Of a stretch of 64,000 bases of DNA, positions 35,691 through 46,791 are shown in pieces; position 1 is the stretch's first letter, and each line of letters begins with the position of its first letter. The position numbers and the translations under genes were made by a program. Origin of the DNA: Tricholomella constricta (taxonomy: Eukaryota; Basidiomycota; Agaricomycetes; Agaricales; Lyophyllaceae); NCBI GenBank assembly GCA_013368375.1, contig JAACJP010000063.1, forward strand, positions 96,925 to 160,924, read 5' to 3'. The notes beneath the pieces are model-generated. The model was given only the letters and a program-made list of their open reading frames with translations, searched no databases and was not told where the DNA came from.

Positions 35691-37997
35691 ATGCCATCAT
35701 CTCCGCATCATGAAGCCGTAAGCGGTGAGTGAGGCTACCCTACCGATCACGACCGCGATTCCAGCTATCCGTCGCCACCGTCCCATAATGGAGCCTCGCG
35801 CTGACCCCATTCCAGCTCCCTTGCGTGCCGAGTGGAGTTGGACTTCGAGGATTTCGGAGGCAGATTTCGGTGAGGCGTTGTGGGCGGGCCAACGGGACAA
35901 GGTCTCTCACAAATGGTGTATCGAAAAAGGACCGGTGCGTCACGTATCAACGCGATCATATAATATAATATTGCTCAGTGCTAACGGTGTTCCTACCTTC
36001 CCTACCAGTGTGTCCATTGCACTGCTCGAGGTGAAGTGTGCAGTTTCGTCAAAGCCAGTCGCTCGTCCTACCTCCCGTGCACGCGGTGTCGGGCCCGCCG
36101 CGTGCACTGCTCCTTGTCCTACGACTACGCTGCGTATCGCCTCGAGCAGATTTTTAGGATTCCGTCGGCCTGGACTCGTGCGCGGATCAAGGAGAAATGG
36201 GGCTTGGCCCATGCGTCGGGGCGAGCTTTGTCTTGGGAATCGCTTAGGTCGCGTCTCGGGGCCCCTGTCTTCAATCGCAGCGCCTTGCGCGTCATCGAGG
36301 ACGATTTAGATGAGGAGGAGGACGACAGAAAGGAGGTAAAAGACGAAGAGGAGGAGGAGGAGGAAAAAGACGAAGAGGAGGTAAAAGGGGAGCTGGAAGA
36401 AGGCGAATTGGAAGAAGACGAACTGGAAGAAGGCGAACTAGAAGAAGATGGCGACAAAGAGGAAGACGACCATGAAGAGGAAGACAACGACGAAGAGGAA
36501 GACAACGACGAAGAGGAAGACAACGACGAAGAGGAAGACAACGACGAAGAGGAAGACAACGAAGAAGAGGAAGACAACGACGAAGAGGAAGACGACAACG
36601 AAACAGATGAACAAGGGGCAAAGCCGAAGCAATGTAGCGGCAAAGGTGTCGCGAAGGTACAGATTCCTGAAGTGTATATTGTCAATGCTGATATTGAGAT
36701 TGACACAGATTCGCTCCATCCGGAGTGCCCAGTGGCCCGTCTTTACAAGTAATAGAGGTCGCCCAATCTCAATCCTTCGGCGACCATCTCGTTCTGTCGT
36801 CCATACTCCGCCTTCTCTGCGGCTTCTTTTTCTTGGGCCTCCTCATTTGCGGTCGACTCCTCGGCCATCTACTTCCTCACAATTGTCTCGTCGGCCGTCT
36901 CCTTCTCCTCTGCCTTCTTCTTCTTCTCTGCTGTCTCCTTCTCCTCTGCTGTCTCTCTCTCCTATGCTGTCTCCTTCTCCTTTGTCGTCTATCTCTCCTC
37001 TGCCATCTCCTTCTCTTCCGCGATCGTCTCCTCGACCTCCTCCCTCACCCATAATCGCTTCTCCCTCTCCTTCTCATGCTGCCCCAAGACGCCACAGTTC
37101 TCCACTTTTCACGCCTTCTCCTGGGGCAGTGGACCCTGCTCCTCTGGTTTCTGGGGCCAACACTCCCTTCTCTCCCACAATCCGTATGTCATCTCCGCCT
37201 AGTTCGGACTCTTCTTCTGTGCTTCCGAGGTCCAGTCATCCGACATCTCCCAGTCGTCTGACGCCTCCCATCTCCGCGGCCCATCCTATCGACGAGAACA
37301 CCTCCGAAGCGTCAAGGGGCCGCCTCCTCGAGATGTACAACGACCTTTCAGCGCGCATGGTGCGCTACAACGACGAACGTGCCGTCTTGCAGGACGAGTT
37401 GGCCCTGACACTTTCACGCTACGAGGATCTGGAGTCACAAAATAAAGAGCTTGAGGGGTCTGTCGTGGATTTAGAAGGCCAGGTCGAGTGCTGGAAGGAC
37501 ATTGCCCTGTGGGAGCGAGCACATGCTAATGGTGAGTGCAAGCAATCCCGATACTTGATCGTACTTTTTTTTTGCCACTGCATCCCCCGTCTCTGACACT
37601 TTGATGTCGAACAGATCTGGACGCTCAACGGTTCACTGTATTCAGCAATCTGGCAGCTTCGGATGCTTTGTTGCGGGGTGCCATGCGTCGCTATGATAGA
37701 GGGGGATCTTTCAAGACTTGTTATGCCCAGCTCGGTGGGGTGCGTGATATCCTACAGGCAGCCATCGAGAGGGAGACCCAGTCTGGCCTACCGATTAGGA
37801 TTAGTCGCCCGACCGATGATGGTACCATGTCCCCCGGTGCGCAGTCGCTCAGGCCACCGTCCATTCGCCACCCACCACCTGAAACTTTGGTCAGACAATT
37901 GTTGGAGGAGTATGAGGTTAGGCGTGGGAGACGTGAGGCGGACGAGGAGGAGGATGAGGATGTTGATATGGATGTGGGGCAGGCAGGTTCGGATTAG
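35691..37997 (+). CDS. Zn2Cys6-like cysteine-cluster protein, copy B
   Basis: Paralogue of the 10.47-12.31 kb gene. Exons: 35691-35724, 35765-35934, 36009-36671, 36709-37531 and 37615-37997; 2073 nt, 690 aa. Residues about 69-102 hold six cysteines, C-x2-C-x6-C-x12-C-x2-C-x6-C, here without the extra Cys of copy A. An acidic tract of more than 90 residues follows, then Pro/Ser-rich sequence (SPSPLPSPS-like runs), a helical segment ending WKDIALWE, and an acidic tail. Without the first intron (35725-35764, 40 nt) the frame stops at TGA 35730-35732. This intron begins at a GTGA tandem duplication absent from copy A, and splicing it restores the frame with loss of 12 residues. So the gene is either functional with a new intron or a fresh pseudogene. 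Function is unknown. Confidence 0.65.
36469..36600 (+). repeat. 18-bp tandem repeat coding an acidic Asp/Glu/Asn run
   Basis: About seven copies of an 18-base unit (GAAGAGGAAGACAACGAC-like) inside exon 3 of the copy B gene encode repeats of D-E-E-E-D-N. A looser repeat coding E-L-E-E-G/D precedes it at about 36385-36450. Copy A has only a short acidic stretch at this place, so the array grew after or was lost around the duplication. Confidence 0.9.
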
Positions 37998-38959
37998 ATG
38001 GATACTTATTTTTGTTTGAATGTACAGACCACAAATATATCTTGAGTGTGTGTAAGCCCACTGCGCACCATCAGCGCGTCGAGCTCACCCACTCCCCTCC
38101 GCGCGGCCCACAGACCTCTTGGACAGGGGTGTGCTGCTTTTATCTGTGATTTGTCTGTCGATCGTGAGGATTGGACGCGTCAGATTATACCTCGCGTTGG
38201 ACCCAGCTTTCTCTCTCTCTCATTTTTGTTAATTTGGGCAATCTGCCTCTAGACCGCGCAATTTGGGGTCGTCGCCCCTGGCATAGTATCGACTATTGAT
38301 ATCCCTTCTCCCGTCACTCTGAATCGTGCGCGTACTTACCTTACAAGTGATCGCGCTGCTTCGTGTTTCGACTGCGGTTTGAATGATCCCGCTACACTCA
38401 CTGAATCAAATCACACGTCCGAGCATGAGTACGAGTCCGAATCCAGGATCCAATTACAGGTGCTGGTTCTCTGTGTCAAGGTGTCAACGTTAAAGGCGAA
38501 TGAGACGCGGACGACGATGGATGAAGGAAACTGCTAGTGAGTGTCAAGGTGTATATGGCCGGCATTTATGATACGCGATGTCTGGCCCCCCAACGCCTCC
38601 TCCTAACGATTCTCGAACTGCTGCAGCGGAGCCCCGAGCTCAAATCCGAATCCTCGAACGCGAGAGGTAGTATTTGTGCGTGAGTCCTCGTCGGTCCACC
38701 GCAAAGTGTTCGAGGAGCTGTAGATTCTGATTGTTGACACATTAGTAACGCGATATAAGAGAATGAGTCGAAAACACGATGGGACTCACCTCAGGTCGTC
38801 CGGGCACAAGAAATTTACCACGCCAGATGCGTGCCCCGTGCACGATAGTGTGTCAGTGCGTGTGTGCATGCCACGCACCGCGGTTTCTTCTGTTTGACCG
38901 GATCTCTCTCAAATGTACATGTGCTCGCAGTAGCCCTCCCTTTCTGCCCGCCCGTCTGA
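37998..38959. other. Intergenic, nothing recognised
   Basis: No frame with recognisable features. The duplicated arm B ends near the left edge of this stretch. Confidence 0.45.
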
Positions 38960-40170
38960 TCAAACCAGAATCTTGCACATTGAGAGAGAAAGGCGGCGGC
39001 AGCTAAAAGTGCGCGGATTAGAGTGCGACGGGTTATTATTGCTGGGGAACGGGTTGGTCGAAATCGAGGAGCGGGACGTCACAGACAGAGATGACGGCGA
39101 GAGAGGTGGAGGAGGAGGAGGAGGCTGGGGAGGAGGCATGGCCAGCGCCACCTGCTCGAGTGAGCTGACGGACACAGGCGGGGACGGCTGCTGCGTATGC
39201 GTGTTCCGTCTCCTCGGCAACGGCGGCGCCCGCCCCCCTCCTCTCCCGACGACACCGACAACGAACTCGTCGTATTTCCATCAAACGTCGCATACACCGG
39301 TGCCTGCTGCGCATGCAACACTACGCCCCCCGTCCCCGGACTCGCGCTGCAGTGCTGGTGATGGTGCACATTGTGCGTCGTCCGTACCTGGGTGCCTGCA
39401 ACGACAGATGAGCGGGACACGTTCGCGCCGCTGAGGGAGTACCCACCCGACACCACCACCTGCAGCACCTGCTCCTGCTCCAGCTGCGGCTTGGCCCGCT
39501 TCAGCGGAATCGATGGTCCGCGTCATTGATGCTGGAGTTGGCGGGGCTATGGGATGTCGACAAGGCACCAACGGTGGAGACGCAGATGTACATGGATGTG
39601 CTACAGATCAATGAGTAAAGTTCAAAAGTCGAGTAAAAAGCGCCCGACCTTGCACGAATGCCATTCTCGGCATGTACGACCAGCCGCAGCGCAGCAAAAA
39701 ACTGCTCACCACTCAACACGTCGAAGCGCAGGATCTATATCCTCATCAGCCGCCGGTCCCGGTCGTGTAGAGGTCGTACTCTGCGTCGTTCAAGGCAGAG
39801 GCGTGCAGGCATTGCGCCATTCATTTGGGATGTATAGGCTGTTTGGGAAGCGTGTACGAGGGCAGGCGCGCCTCGAGGTCACGGTCGTCGTCGAAGTTTG
39901 CCCTCTGTTTGAAACAGCCGTCAACAACAGCCGGATTAGGACCACAACCACAAGAAATACTTACACGTCGAGGTCGGGCTGTCTGGTTGCAGGGTCATCT
40001 TTGCTCGCGTCTGAAATCAAAGTGCTCACGCGTTTTGTCGGGCAGTGCGCAAGGGTAATACAGCATGAGGTATGCACCGACTGCTGTTGGTTCGTCTTGT
40101 GTGGGATAACGCTCGCTCAAGTATTTTTCTGTGTTCAACAGCATACGCTACACGCGGCACTCGATGCGCT
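38960..40170 (-). CDS. Possible EH-domain-like / NPF-containing protein gene
   Basis: Minus-strand pieces with plausible splice sites read as one gene. From 5' to 3': DDPATRQPDLDV before a GTAAGT donor (about 39955-40010), RANFDDDRDLEARLPSYTLPK (about 39860-39905), EYDLYT, then FDVLSGEQFFAALRLVVHAE (about 39668-39728), which resembles the second helix-loop-helix of an EH domain, then VLQVVVSGGYSLSGANVSRS, a Ser/Gly-rich part and a Pro-rich tail with an NPF tripeptide at 39047-39055. EH domains bind NPF motifs in endocytic adaptors, so both in one product is reasonable. I could not close all exon joints, and the start is undefined. The identification is tentative. Confidence 0.35.
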
Positions 40171-40189
40171 GCTGCATTTACATACATAG

Positions 40190-40708
40190 ATTCGTTCTAT
40201 CTTCTCAAATGAAAGGATGCCCGTTCACTTCACTGTGAGTACTAGTCACCTTCTCTTCTTTGCTCTGCCCGATTTCTGCTTTCTGTGTTCCATACATTGC
40301 AAATGGCGGGATCGAATGTGAATTTCTGCTGTTACTTCTGTTTTTCCTGACTCTTCGTCGCGTTCATGCATGTCATTGTGTCCTGTGTATCTCCCCAAAT
40401 GCTATGGTATCAACTGCCTACGGATTGCTCGGCTATCGAGCCTGCTTCGCTAACTGTCAATAGTAAAGCCGATGCATGTATGCATTTCTGTATCTTCGAC
40501 TGCCCGAACACACACAAGCTTTTTCCACGAGGCTGGGATTCTAGCGCCCGGTGGGGTTATAAAGGTGCGTCTGCCGCAGTACTTCTCACACAACCCTCCC
40601 CTCTAGATATTGACAATCGCTCTTCTCAGCGTGTCTAAGCAGTATGTATACGCCATGTCTCTCTTTCGCGGGGTAGCGTGCTGAAGGGCCGCTGCAGGTA
40701 GAATCATC
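40190..40708. other. Intergenic, nothing recognised
   Basis: Short frames only. The stretch precedes the ATG at 40709 of the exonuclease-like gene and may contain its promoter. Confidence 0.4.
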
Positions 40709-41737
40709 ATGGCCAATCTCGATCTCGATTTCGATTACACGTTTTGCGACAGGAAGTCCTCTGTGCAGGCCGTTCTCCCCGTCTTGCAAGACTCTCCTAT
40801 CCTCGCCTTTGACTGCGAGGGACAGCACCTCGGCATAGCCCGTGGCAGGCTTTCCCTAATCTCCCTCCACACGATACCGCCACCGTCGTCCGATGACAGT
40901 CCACGAACATCCATTTTTGACATGCTCAGGCTTAAACGCAAGGCTCTGCGCCCGCGTGTACGACATCCTCGAATCAAACGATGTTCTGAAAGTCGTCTTC
41001 GATGGCCGGAACGACTACAGCTGTCTATTCCACGACCGTCGCGTGGTTTTCCGGAACGTAGTTCGATCTCCAGTTGGCTGATATACGCTCGCGCCGCATC
41101 CGGGGTGAAGGGGATGCGGCGAGGATGGAGCGTCCACAGGACTGCATGCAACAGCGCGAACTCTACAGGAATCGTCATCTGTACGGTCAGGTTCAAAAAC
41201 TCAATGGACTGAAGAACTGTGCGAAGGAACACATGGGGTACACGGCGCCGCGGGGCCCGCGATGTATGTAAACCCTTCTGTCGATACTTATGGTGCAGAA
41301 TACTGACGGACGTTCTCTGCATCGCCGACTTAGTCGATCACTCCCTGTGGCTCGAGCGTCCTCTTGCTGAGGACTACATCCGCCACGCGGTCGAGGATGT
41401 CGTGCTCATCCGTAGCTTATACCTCTCCTTCCGGGACGCTGGGTATCTCTACCCCAAGGTCTTAGACGACAGCATGTGCTACGTCTCCCTCTATAACGAC
41501 AGACAGCCAAGGTACGACGACGAGTTTCGGAACCATGGGCTCCTTCCGCTGGACATCCTTGATCACGCCGAAGGTGGACTAAAGGGCACATGTGTGTATT
41601 GCGAAAGGCGTCTGCCGAAGTCGTGCTTCTCCAAGGGGAACTGGGCAGGTGGTATCGGAGATAGGCAGTGTCAGGTGTGCCGCGCGGTGATGTTCCCTCC
41701 ATACTGGTTGCACAGGAAACGACTCGAGCGTCAGTGA
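40709..41737 (+). pseudogene. 3'-5' exonuclease (DEDD, RNase D/WRN-like) gene with frame breaks
   Basis: The reading MANLDLDFDYTFCD... contains ILAFDCEG (first DEDD Asp/Glu), then VLKVVFDGRND, then LQLADIRSRR, QKLNGLKNCAKEH, and after an intron (41264-41333) DHSLWLERPLAEDYIRHAVEDVVLI, which carries the last motif. This order is that of 3'-5' exonuclease proteins such as EXD1 and fungal relatives. A CVYCERRLPKSC / CQVC pair near the end may bind zinc. Two apparent +1 shifts break the frame, near 40953 and near 41063; no introns that would bridge them are visible. Either the gene is inactivated or the sequence has two base errors. All metal-binding residues that I can place are still present, which would suit a recent break or an error. 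Confidence 0.7.
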
Positions 41738-44240
41738 TTGCTGGACGGTGTGTCGATATTGGTCTCCCAGTTCTCAGCGCGTATGCTTTCACTCGCACGT
41801 AACGGTTCAGTATTCTTGTCCGATTTCTCATCATCCTCAGTTGTCTTCTCCTTGCTACCATGATGAGGATGTAGGCATGCCTTCTACCCTTTATTTATAT
41901 CGCTTTTACTTACAGACCTCTAGCGTTCAAGTGTCTCCTCGTCTAGGTCTAATAGAATTGTTTTGTCGTTCCTGCCACGACACTGAAGACTGCAGTGACG
42001 AGGATGCGCTGGGGAAAGCGACCAAACAGGGCTTACATATCGCGAGTAGACATGGGTCGAACAACGGGGATAACTGGGGCGAGGAAATGCAATTGGCGGT
42101 GCATGAGCTAAATCGATTGGCTTCGCGGTGTGCACGCGTGACAGTTTTGCATATGACTGCGTTTGCGGTTATATACATTGGACTGACTACAGACAACAGA
42201 GTGTGTACCATTGATGAAGACACGTTTAACCTCGAACCAAACAAGCTCGTCGACGCGACGAGGACCGGGTACGATGATTTCGATAACTTCGGGCTCGTCA
42301 TACACCTTCGGACGGAAGTTGCTGGTATTGATATAGAGGGGCCAGCGTCCCATCAAGGCGCATGGGACGTTCGCTGGCCCGTTCGCGTGATTCTCCACAA
42401 GGCCGGGTTGAAGGATTCGCGCCTGGCGCAAGCTCCAGCTGTCCAAGCTTGTAATTCCTGGGCCGTTGCGCGTGGACGTGGACGCGGCGAGGACGATCCC
42501 GTGTAGGGCTGCCTCCTGCAGCAGAGAACATGTACAATACGCAACATGTACAATATGCAGTGTCCTTGATGGAGGACCCTTCAACGCAAAACAAAAGAAA
42601 AGGGGCGGCAGGATATATGGAGTTTTTTTTGTAGGAGTTGGCGTACCATAAAGGGGGTCTAATCTGTTTGGCGACTTGATAGAGCGCTGGTGCCGAAAGG
42701 CGAGAGAGGCCAATGTAAGTAGGTCAGGGCAAACAAAAAGGAAGCGTTCAGTTCAGTATCGAGTTAAGCTCGAACTCAAATTCGTACGAGCACCAAAGCG
42801 GTCTCCAGAACGTCAACATCCAGGGGCCTTTATGAGTGCAGCGTGGTGGACAAGGTAGACCGTCTCATCGAAACGAGTAGATAGGGAGGCAACAGCGATA
42901 AAATTTTTGATCGTGAAGAAGATTCGACCTTCGTCTCTCGCTTTGCGCGGTCCTTCCATGCGTGTATGTCTGTGAAACGGTCTTCGGCAGACGCAGATGA
43001 AGGGCCTCGAGAATCACGCGTCGAAGCAGCTCGTGCCTTCAGTGAGAAACCGAGACCGAGAGAAGCCACCACCACTAATAGTGATCGACCATGGAACCAG
43101 GACAGTTTCACAGGACAAGTAAAGTACGATTCAAGGCCAGCGTCCCCGTGGGGTTCCATCCCCGCCTTTCAATCGACTGCGCTCTTGAAAGATGCGTGGC
43201 TTTGAGCCCCAGATGTACCCTTCTTCGGATGAATGATGAGGACAATGATTCGAGTCAGGCGTTCGGCGACGAGCTGCCAGGCTGAGGGTGTGGGCCAACA
43301 GTGAGATGTCGGGATGCTTTGTGCGCTAGAAACATGAATGAGAAGCGCACGCCATGCTCGCAGCAAGCCAACAGAAACATATGAAGTTCCGAGTTCTATT
43401 TATAGAACGAGGTTATTCCTCAATTGAAGTATGTGTGGGAATGTCTGCAGCATCAAGTGATGTTGATCGTATCTCGGCCCGCTTCGGACCGCCCCGTCCC
43501 CTTCCTCATACAGCCGCACCTCCTCGCCCTCGCCGACCACTTCTTCGCCCTGTACGACAAATTTGTACAACCTCGTCTTACACCGCCTCGGGAGCACGTA
43601 TGTCGGCCGCCTGGGTGTGAGCGGCGGGTGTTAGGATATCTGTAGTATAGTACTCAGTGTTTGTACGCGGCACGGCGGTCAAACGACTAATATATTCACC
43701 TGTAGTATAGTACTAGGGGCATTCGGTAAGCAAAGGAAAGAAAAAAGGAGTAAGTATCAGCTCACCTCAGTGTTTGTACGCGGCATGGCGGTCAAACGAC
43801 TGAGGGGAGACTACGACGAGTGTCCGATTATAAGTATAGCAGTAGGTAGGTCAAAACTACAAGTAGATAGACGACAAAGGTAGGTTCTGAAGGAGAGCAG
43901 TGAGCAAAGGGAATAGCATGGGATGACGAGCCACTAGGCTCGTTGAAACACTAGTACAGGGAAAAAACAATTACAAGGAAACAGATGCCGCACATACTTG
44001 TGGCGGCGTTGTAAGTTCCGCGCGCCGGCGGTGCGCGTGGACGATGCGCGTGAGCTATGCACGCCAGGGTTGCTTGACAGGGTCGGAGGCATTTGCCCGC
44101 AGCACGCGCGTGCGCGTCGAGGCTGTCCTATCTTGGATAATTCAACAGCGGGTACCTCAATCTCCCTGAAAAGACCTGGGTGAGGCGTGACTTGTGTCTA
44201 CCCGAATTGCTTTGCTTATTGCCCGCTTGCTGCAACCCCT
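41738..44240. other. Interval with unresolved open frames
   Basis: Opposing long frames occupy 41748-42506 (plus, 252 codons) and 42108-42713 (minus, 201 codons). Neither has a domain I recognise, and one is probably a shadow of the other. At 43424-43645 a plus frame reads FLIQPHLLALADHFFALYDKF and CRPPGCERRVLGYL, which looks protein-like and may be an exon of an unknown gene. The remainder shows nothing. Confidence 0.35.
43641..43802. repeat. Short interspersed direct repeats
   Basis: A 35-base unit, beginning CAGTGTTTGTACGCGGCA and ending GGTCAAACGACT, occurs at 43654-43688 and 43768-43802 with one mismatch. A second unit, TGTAGTATAGTACT, occurs at 43641-43654 and 43701-43714. The arrangement suggests a local duplication that was later interrupted. 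Confidence 0.8.
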
Positions 44241-44244
44241 TACT

Positions 44245-44394
44245 GTGTGTATCGACTTAACCGTGGTATTGACGTTAACCTCCGTATGTAGCTATCTATC
44301 TGGGCCGATGCCCCACGTGCAGCCAAACAGCATCATCAGCGGTGGTAGTACATACGGAGGTCAACGTCAATATTAGGTCAAGTCGATGCACAAG
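44245..44394. mobile_element. MITE-like inverted repeat, about 150 bp
   Basis: Arms of about 46 bases at 44245-44290 and 44349-44394 are reverse complements with roughly six mismatches; the inner end of both is the perfect CCTCCGTATGTA / TACATACGGAGG. They enclose a 58-base loop without coding capacity. This is the layout of a miniature inverted-repeat element or foldback element. I could not see an unambiguous target-site duplication. It sits at the left edge of the repeat-rich 44-64 kb part. Confidence 0.65.
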
Positions 44395-44452
44395 TTGGGT
44401 GTGTAGAGAGTAGGGCAGTAGTACAGTTTTGTTTTTTTACACGTCGTGCTAG

Positions 44453-46089
44453 TTAATAATTGACGTCGCTTGCTTCAACTTCCATCCCTTTCTTGCTCGC
44501 TCGTGGGCCGTCTTCGTCATACTCAGGGTCGTTGTACATGATCTTGCGCTTCAAGGTTATGGGCGCTGCGGTTGGTTCTTCTTTCTTGCCAATTCTCTAC
44601 TTCGTGTCAACTTCCACTTCCACGTTTCGTCGTCACAATTAAGTCTTACCTTGCTGAATGTCCCATCGATAAGCGCGATTGATCGCAATACGGTCATCAT
44701 CTTGAAGCGTTCTCCCTTCAATGGTACTACGATGAAAGAAACTTGGATCTCTACGATGTCCCCGATCCGGAAAGCCTGTGGGCCTATTGGCTCGTGCCTG
44801 CTTGTGAGTTAGGTCATTTCTATCATGTTATCGGCTGACTGGCTTGCCTGAATTTTCCGTCATCGCACATGCGGCGGAGAAGGTAAAGGACCTCGTTATC
44901 CTCGGTGTGTTCCAGACCATCTCCTGTCATGGCTTGCAGGATACCTTTGGGGTCGACATCTTTGCCGAACGGGATGATCTCGCTAGGTGATGCGTCGCGT
45001 GCCGATGTGAAGTAGCGATTGGACGCGTCCAGTGTATCTTCACCAGACCGGTTGCTGTTCGCGGTGGCGAAGCTTTCGAGAGCCCCGTCGCTAAATTGTC
45101 TGTCGAATAGCCCGTAGATCTCTGTGGTAGAGCGCAAAGCCGCTTCGAAAGTAGCTGTGCCCAGGCCACTGATGCATATGCTTTGCCGAATGTATTTGTG
45201 CTTTCGCTTATCCTGGCTGCGACAAGGTCAATAGCGTCACTTTTGTGCCGCAGGTGCGCTTACGTTTGCTTTTTTATAATAGGTGGTAGATCGTGGCTGA
45301 CAATACTCCCCACGACGGATAGAATGATCTCTTCCAGTCCACCATCAAGGGCGTCGCAAACCAATCTCCAGGCTTTTGGCCTTTCGACCTCTTGTATCCT
45401 TACTCCGAGTCGTTCTGTCCATTTTGGTGTCTAGATCATTTTCCCTCAGTTTCGGTGTTCAATGTCTGCTTGTGATATACGAGCGTCCTTACCTCTGCAA
45501 TCCAGAGTAGACGTCGGTCTACCCCGTTAACCGGCGCTACAGCATACAGGTCCAGCGCTGTAGCTACACAACCTTATCAGCTCGACCCTCCTGCATGTAT
45601 CACACCAGACGCACCGGCAGCTTGTTTCTCTGTGGCCGCGTCCATGTCGTCTGCAATGTTGTACTGTTCAGTTTCACTGTCGTCCGAGAGGTGCTTCTAC
45701 TCGAAAGTCAGTGACGCAGTCTTCCCGTTATGATGGACTCCTTACACTTCTCCTTTGGGTTTTAATTCTGCGCTTGCCGCTCGCTCCGTCGGCGTCTTTC
45801 TCAAGTCGATTCCTTCGTCCTTTGGCAGTACCCATGTTCCTGCATCCAGCTATAACATGCTTCTTTCTTGTTGCCGAAGCCTTGGTATTGGGATTGGCCA
45901 TGATGTGGTGCGTCTTCTGTATGGGTTGCTGTCGCACCTTGACCTTCGTTTCCTTCATTTAGTATACTGCGCGTCCTCGAGCCAAAACAATACAATGTCA
46001 CACTGAAAGTAAACAATAGTTGTCCAGGTCACACTGACCGATGACAGCGAAGACCAGGTGAAGCTCCCATCACCCAACGAAGTCGACAT
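44453..46089 (-). CDS. Multicopy basidiomycete protein of unknown function, one apparent frameshift
   Basis: The minus strand reads MSTSLGDGSFTWSSL at 46089, then TLYCFGSRTRSILNEGNEGQG, HTEDAPHHGQSQYQGFGNK and CYSWMQEHGYCQRTKES, a charged segment, KHLSDDSETEQYNIADDM, ALRSTTEIYGLFDRQFSDGA, SEIIPFGKDVDPKG, HTEDNEVLYLL, FRIGDIVEIQVSFIVVPLKG, MTVLRSIALIDGTFS and a tail TAAPITLKRKIMY ending at 44453. I recall proteins of this layout as an abundant family in basidiomycete genomes, usually near mobile elements, with no assigned role. One intron near 44800-44850 appears to be GC-AG. The frame is interrupted near 45805 (TGA after CQRTKEST), so this copy may be dead. The first intron, near 46005-46045, is uncertain. 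Confidence 0.5.
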
Positions 46090-46791
46090 TTTGATTTCAA
46101 ATTTAGACCTGGACCCAGTCACCAACAGTAACTGCATCCCCCTTGTAGCTGTTCTGTGGCGCTTCCATCGGTGCTTTCGAGGACCGTGTGGGATCCTCCA
46201 TCTTTAGCCTTATCATTCCCGCGGCCTTGCGGTCGCGTACTGGCACGCTTGCCAGCTGCCCCCTTGTTTCCTTTCCTTTACGTCGTCGCGGTCCCTGCCT
46301 CTTTAGTCGGTTGCCTTCCAGCAGCGCCTTCTTCCTAACTTGCTCTTCCCTCCGCGTACGTTGCTTGATTGTCATTGTCTTGCATGCTTTCCAAATTAAG
46401 CAGTGTTGCTTGAATTCCCAGGTCCATATCGGAGGAACTGCTGTTGAGTTTGCGTTCATTTGCGATATTTAATTTTGCGTGATGGATGGAAGACTTTGTC
46501 TGCTCTTCTAACTGCAAATTTGTCGATGCCTCTGCTGCATTGGTGATGGTCACCTGTTGCTGGCTTCCGAATCCTTTAATCTACGGGGCTGTCACGTCCC
46601 TCTTCTTCCTTTAACAGGCTTGCTGCGCCCTCCTTGGGCTTCTTTGGTTTGTTCTGCTTTGTCCGCTTTTCACTTGCTTCTTTCTTTCTTGTGTATGCGA
46701 GCTGCGAACAATACGTTTCTCTCTCTGCTTTCGGCGTGCGTATATAAGCTGTGGGTCATGATGCAACAATCCTGTGTACCGCTCATTCGCT
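46090..46791. other. Upstream minus-strand frames, unresolved
   Basis: Two minus-strand frames (46103-46459 and 46335-46553) read like one hydrophilic, Lys/Arg-rich protein with a shift between them (DMDLGIQATLLNLESMQDND then RREEQVRKKALLEGNRLK). This could be a separate small gene or a 5' part of the neighbouring minus-strand gene. No domain is recognised. Confidence 0.35.

Larger units (their letters stand above)
33858..37997 (+). repeat. Inverted segmental duplication, arm B (likely source copy)
   Basis: Contains PEX3 from mid exon 4 to its end, the spacer and the whole cysteine-cluster gene, in the same order and relative orientation as arm A but on the opposite strand. It is longer than arm A mainly because of an expanded acidic repeat in the second gene. 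The complete PEX3 extends left of the arm, so this is the likely donor. Confidence 0.85.

Noticed and set aside
36125..36706. Minus-strand Ser-rich frame
   Set aside because: Antisense reading of the acidic repeat in the copy B gene.
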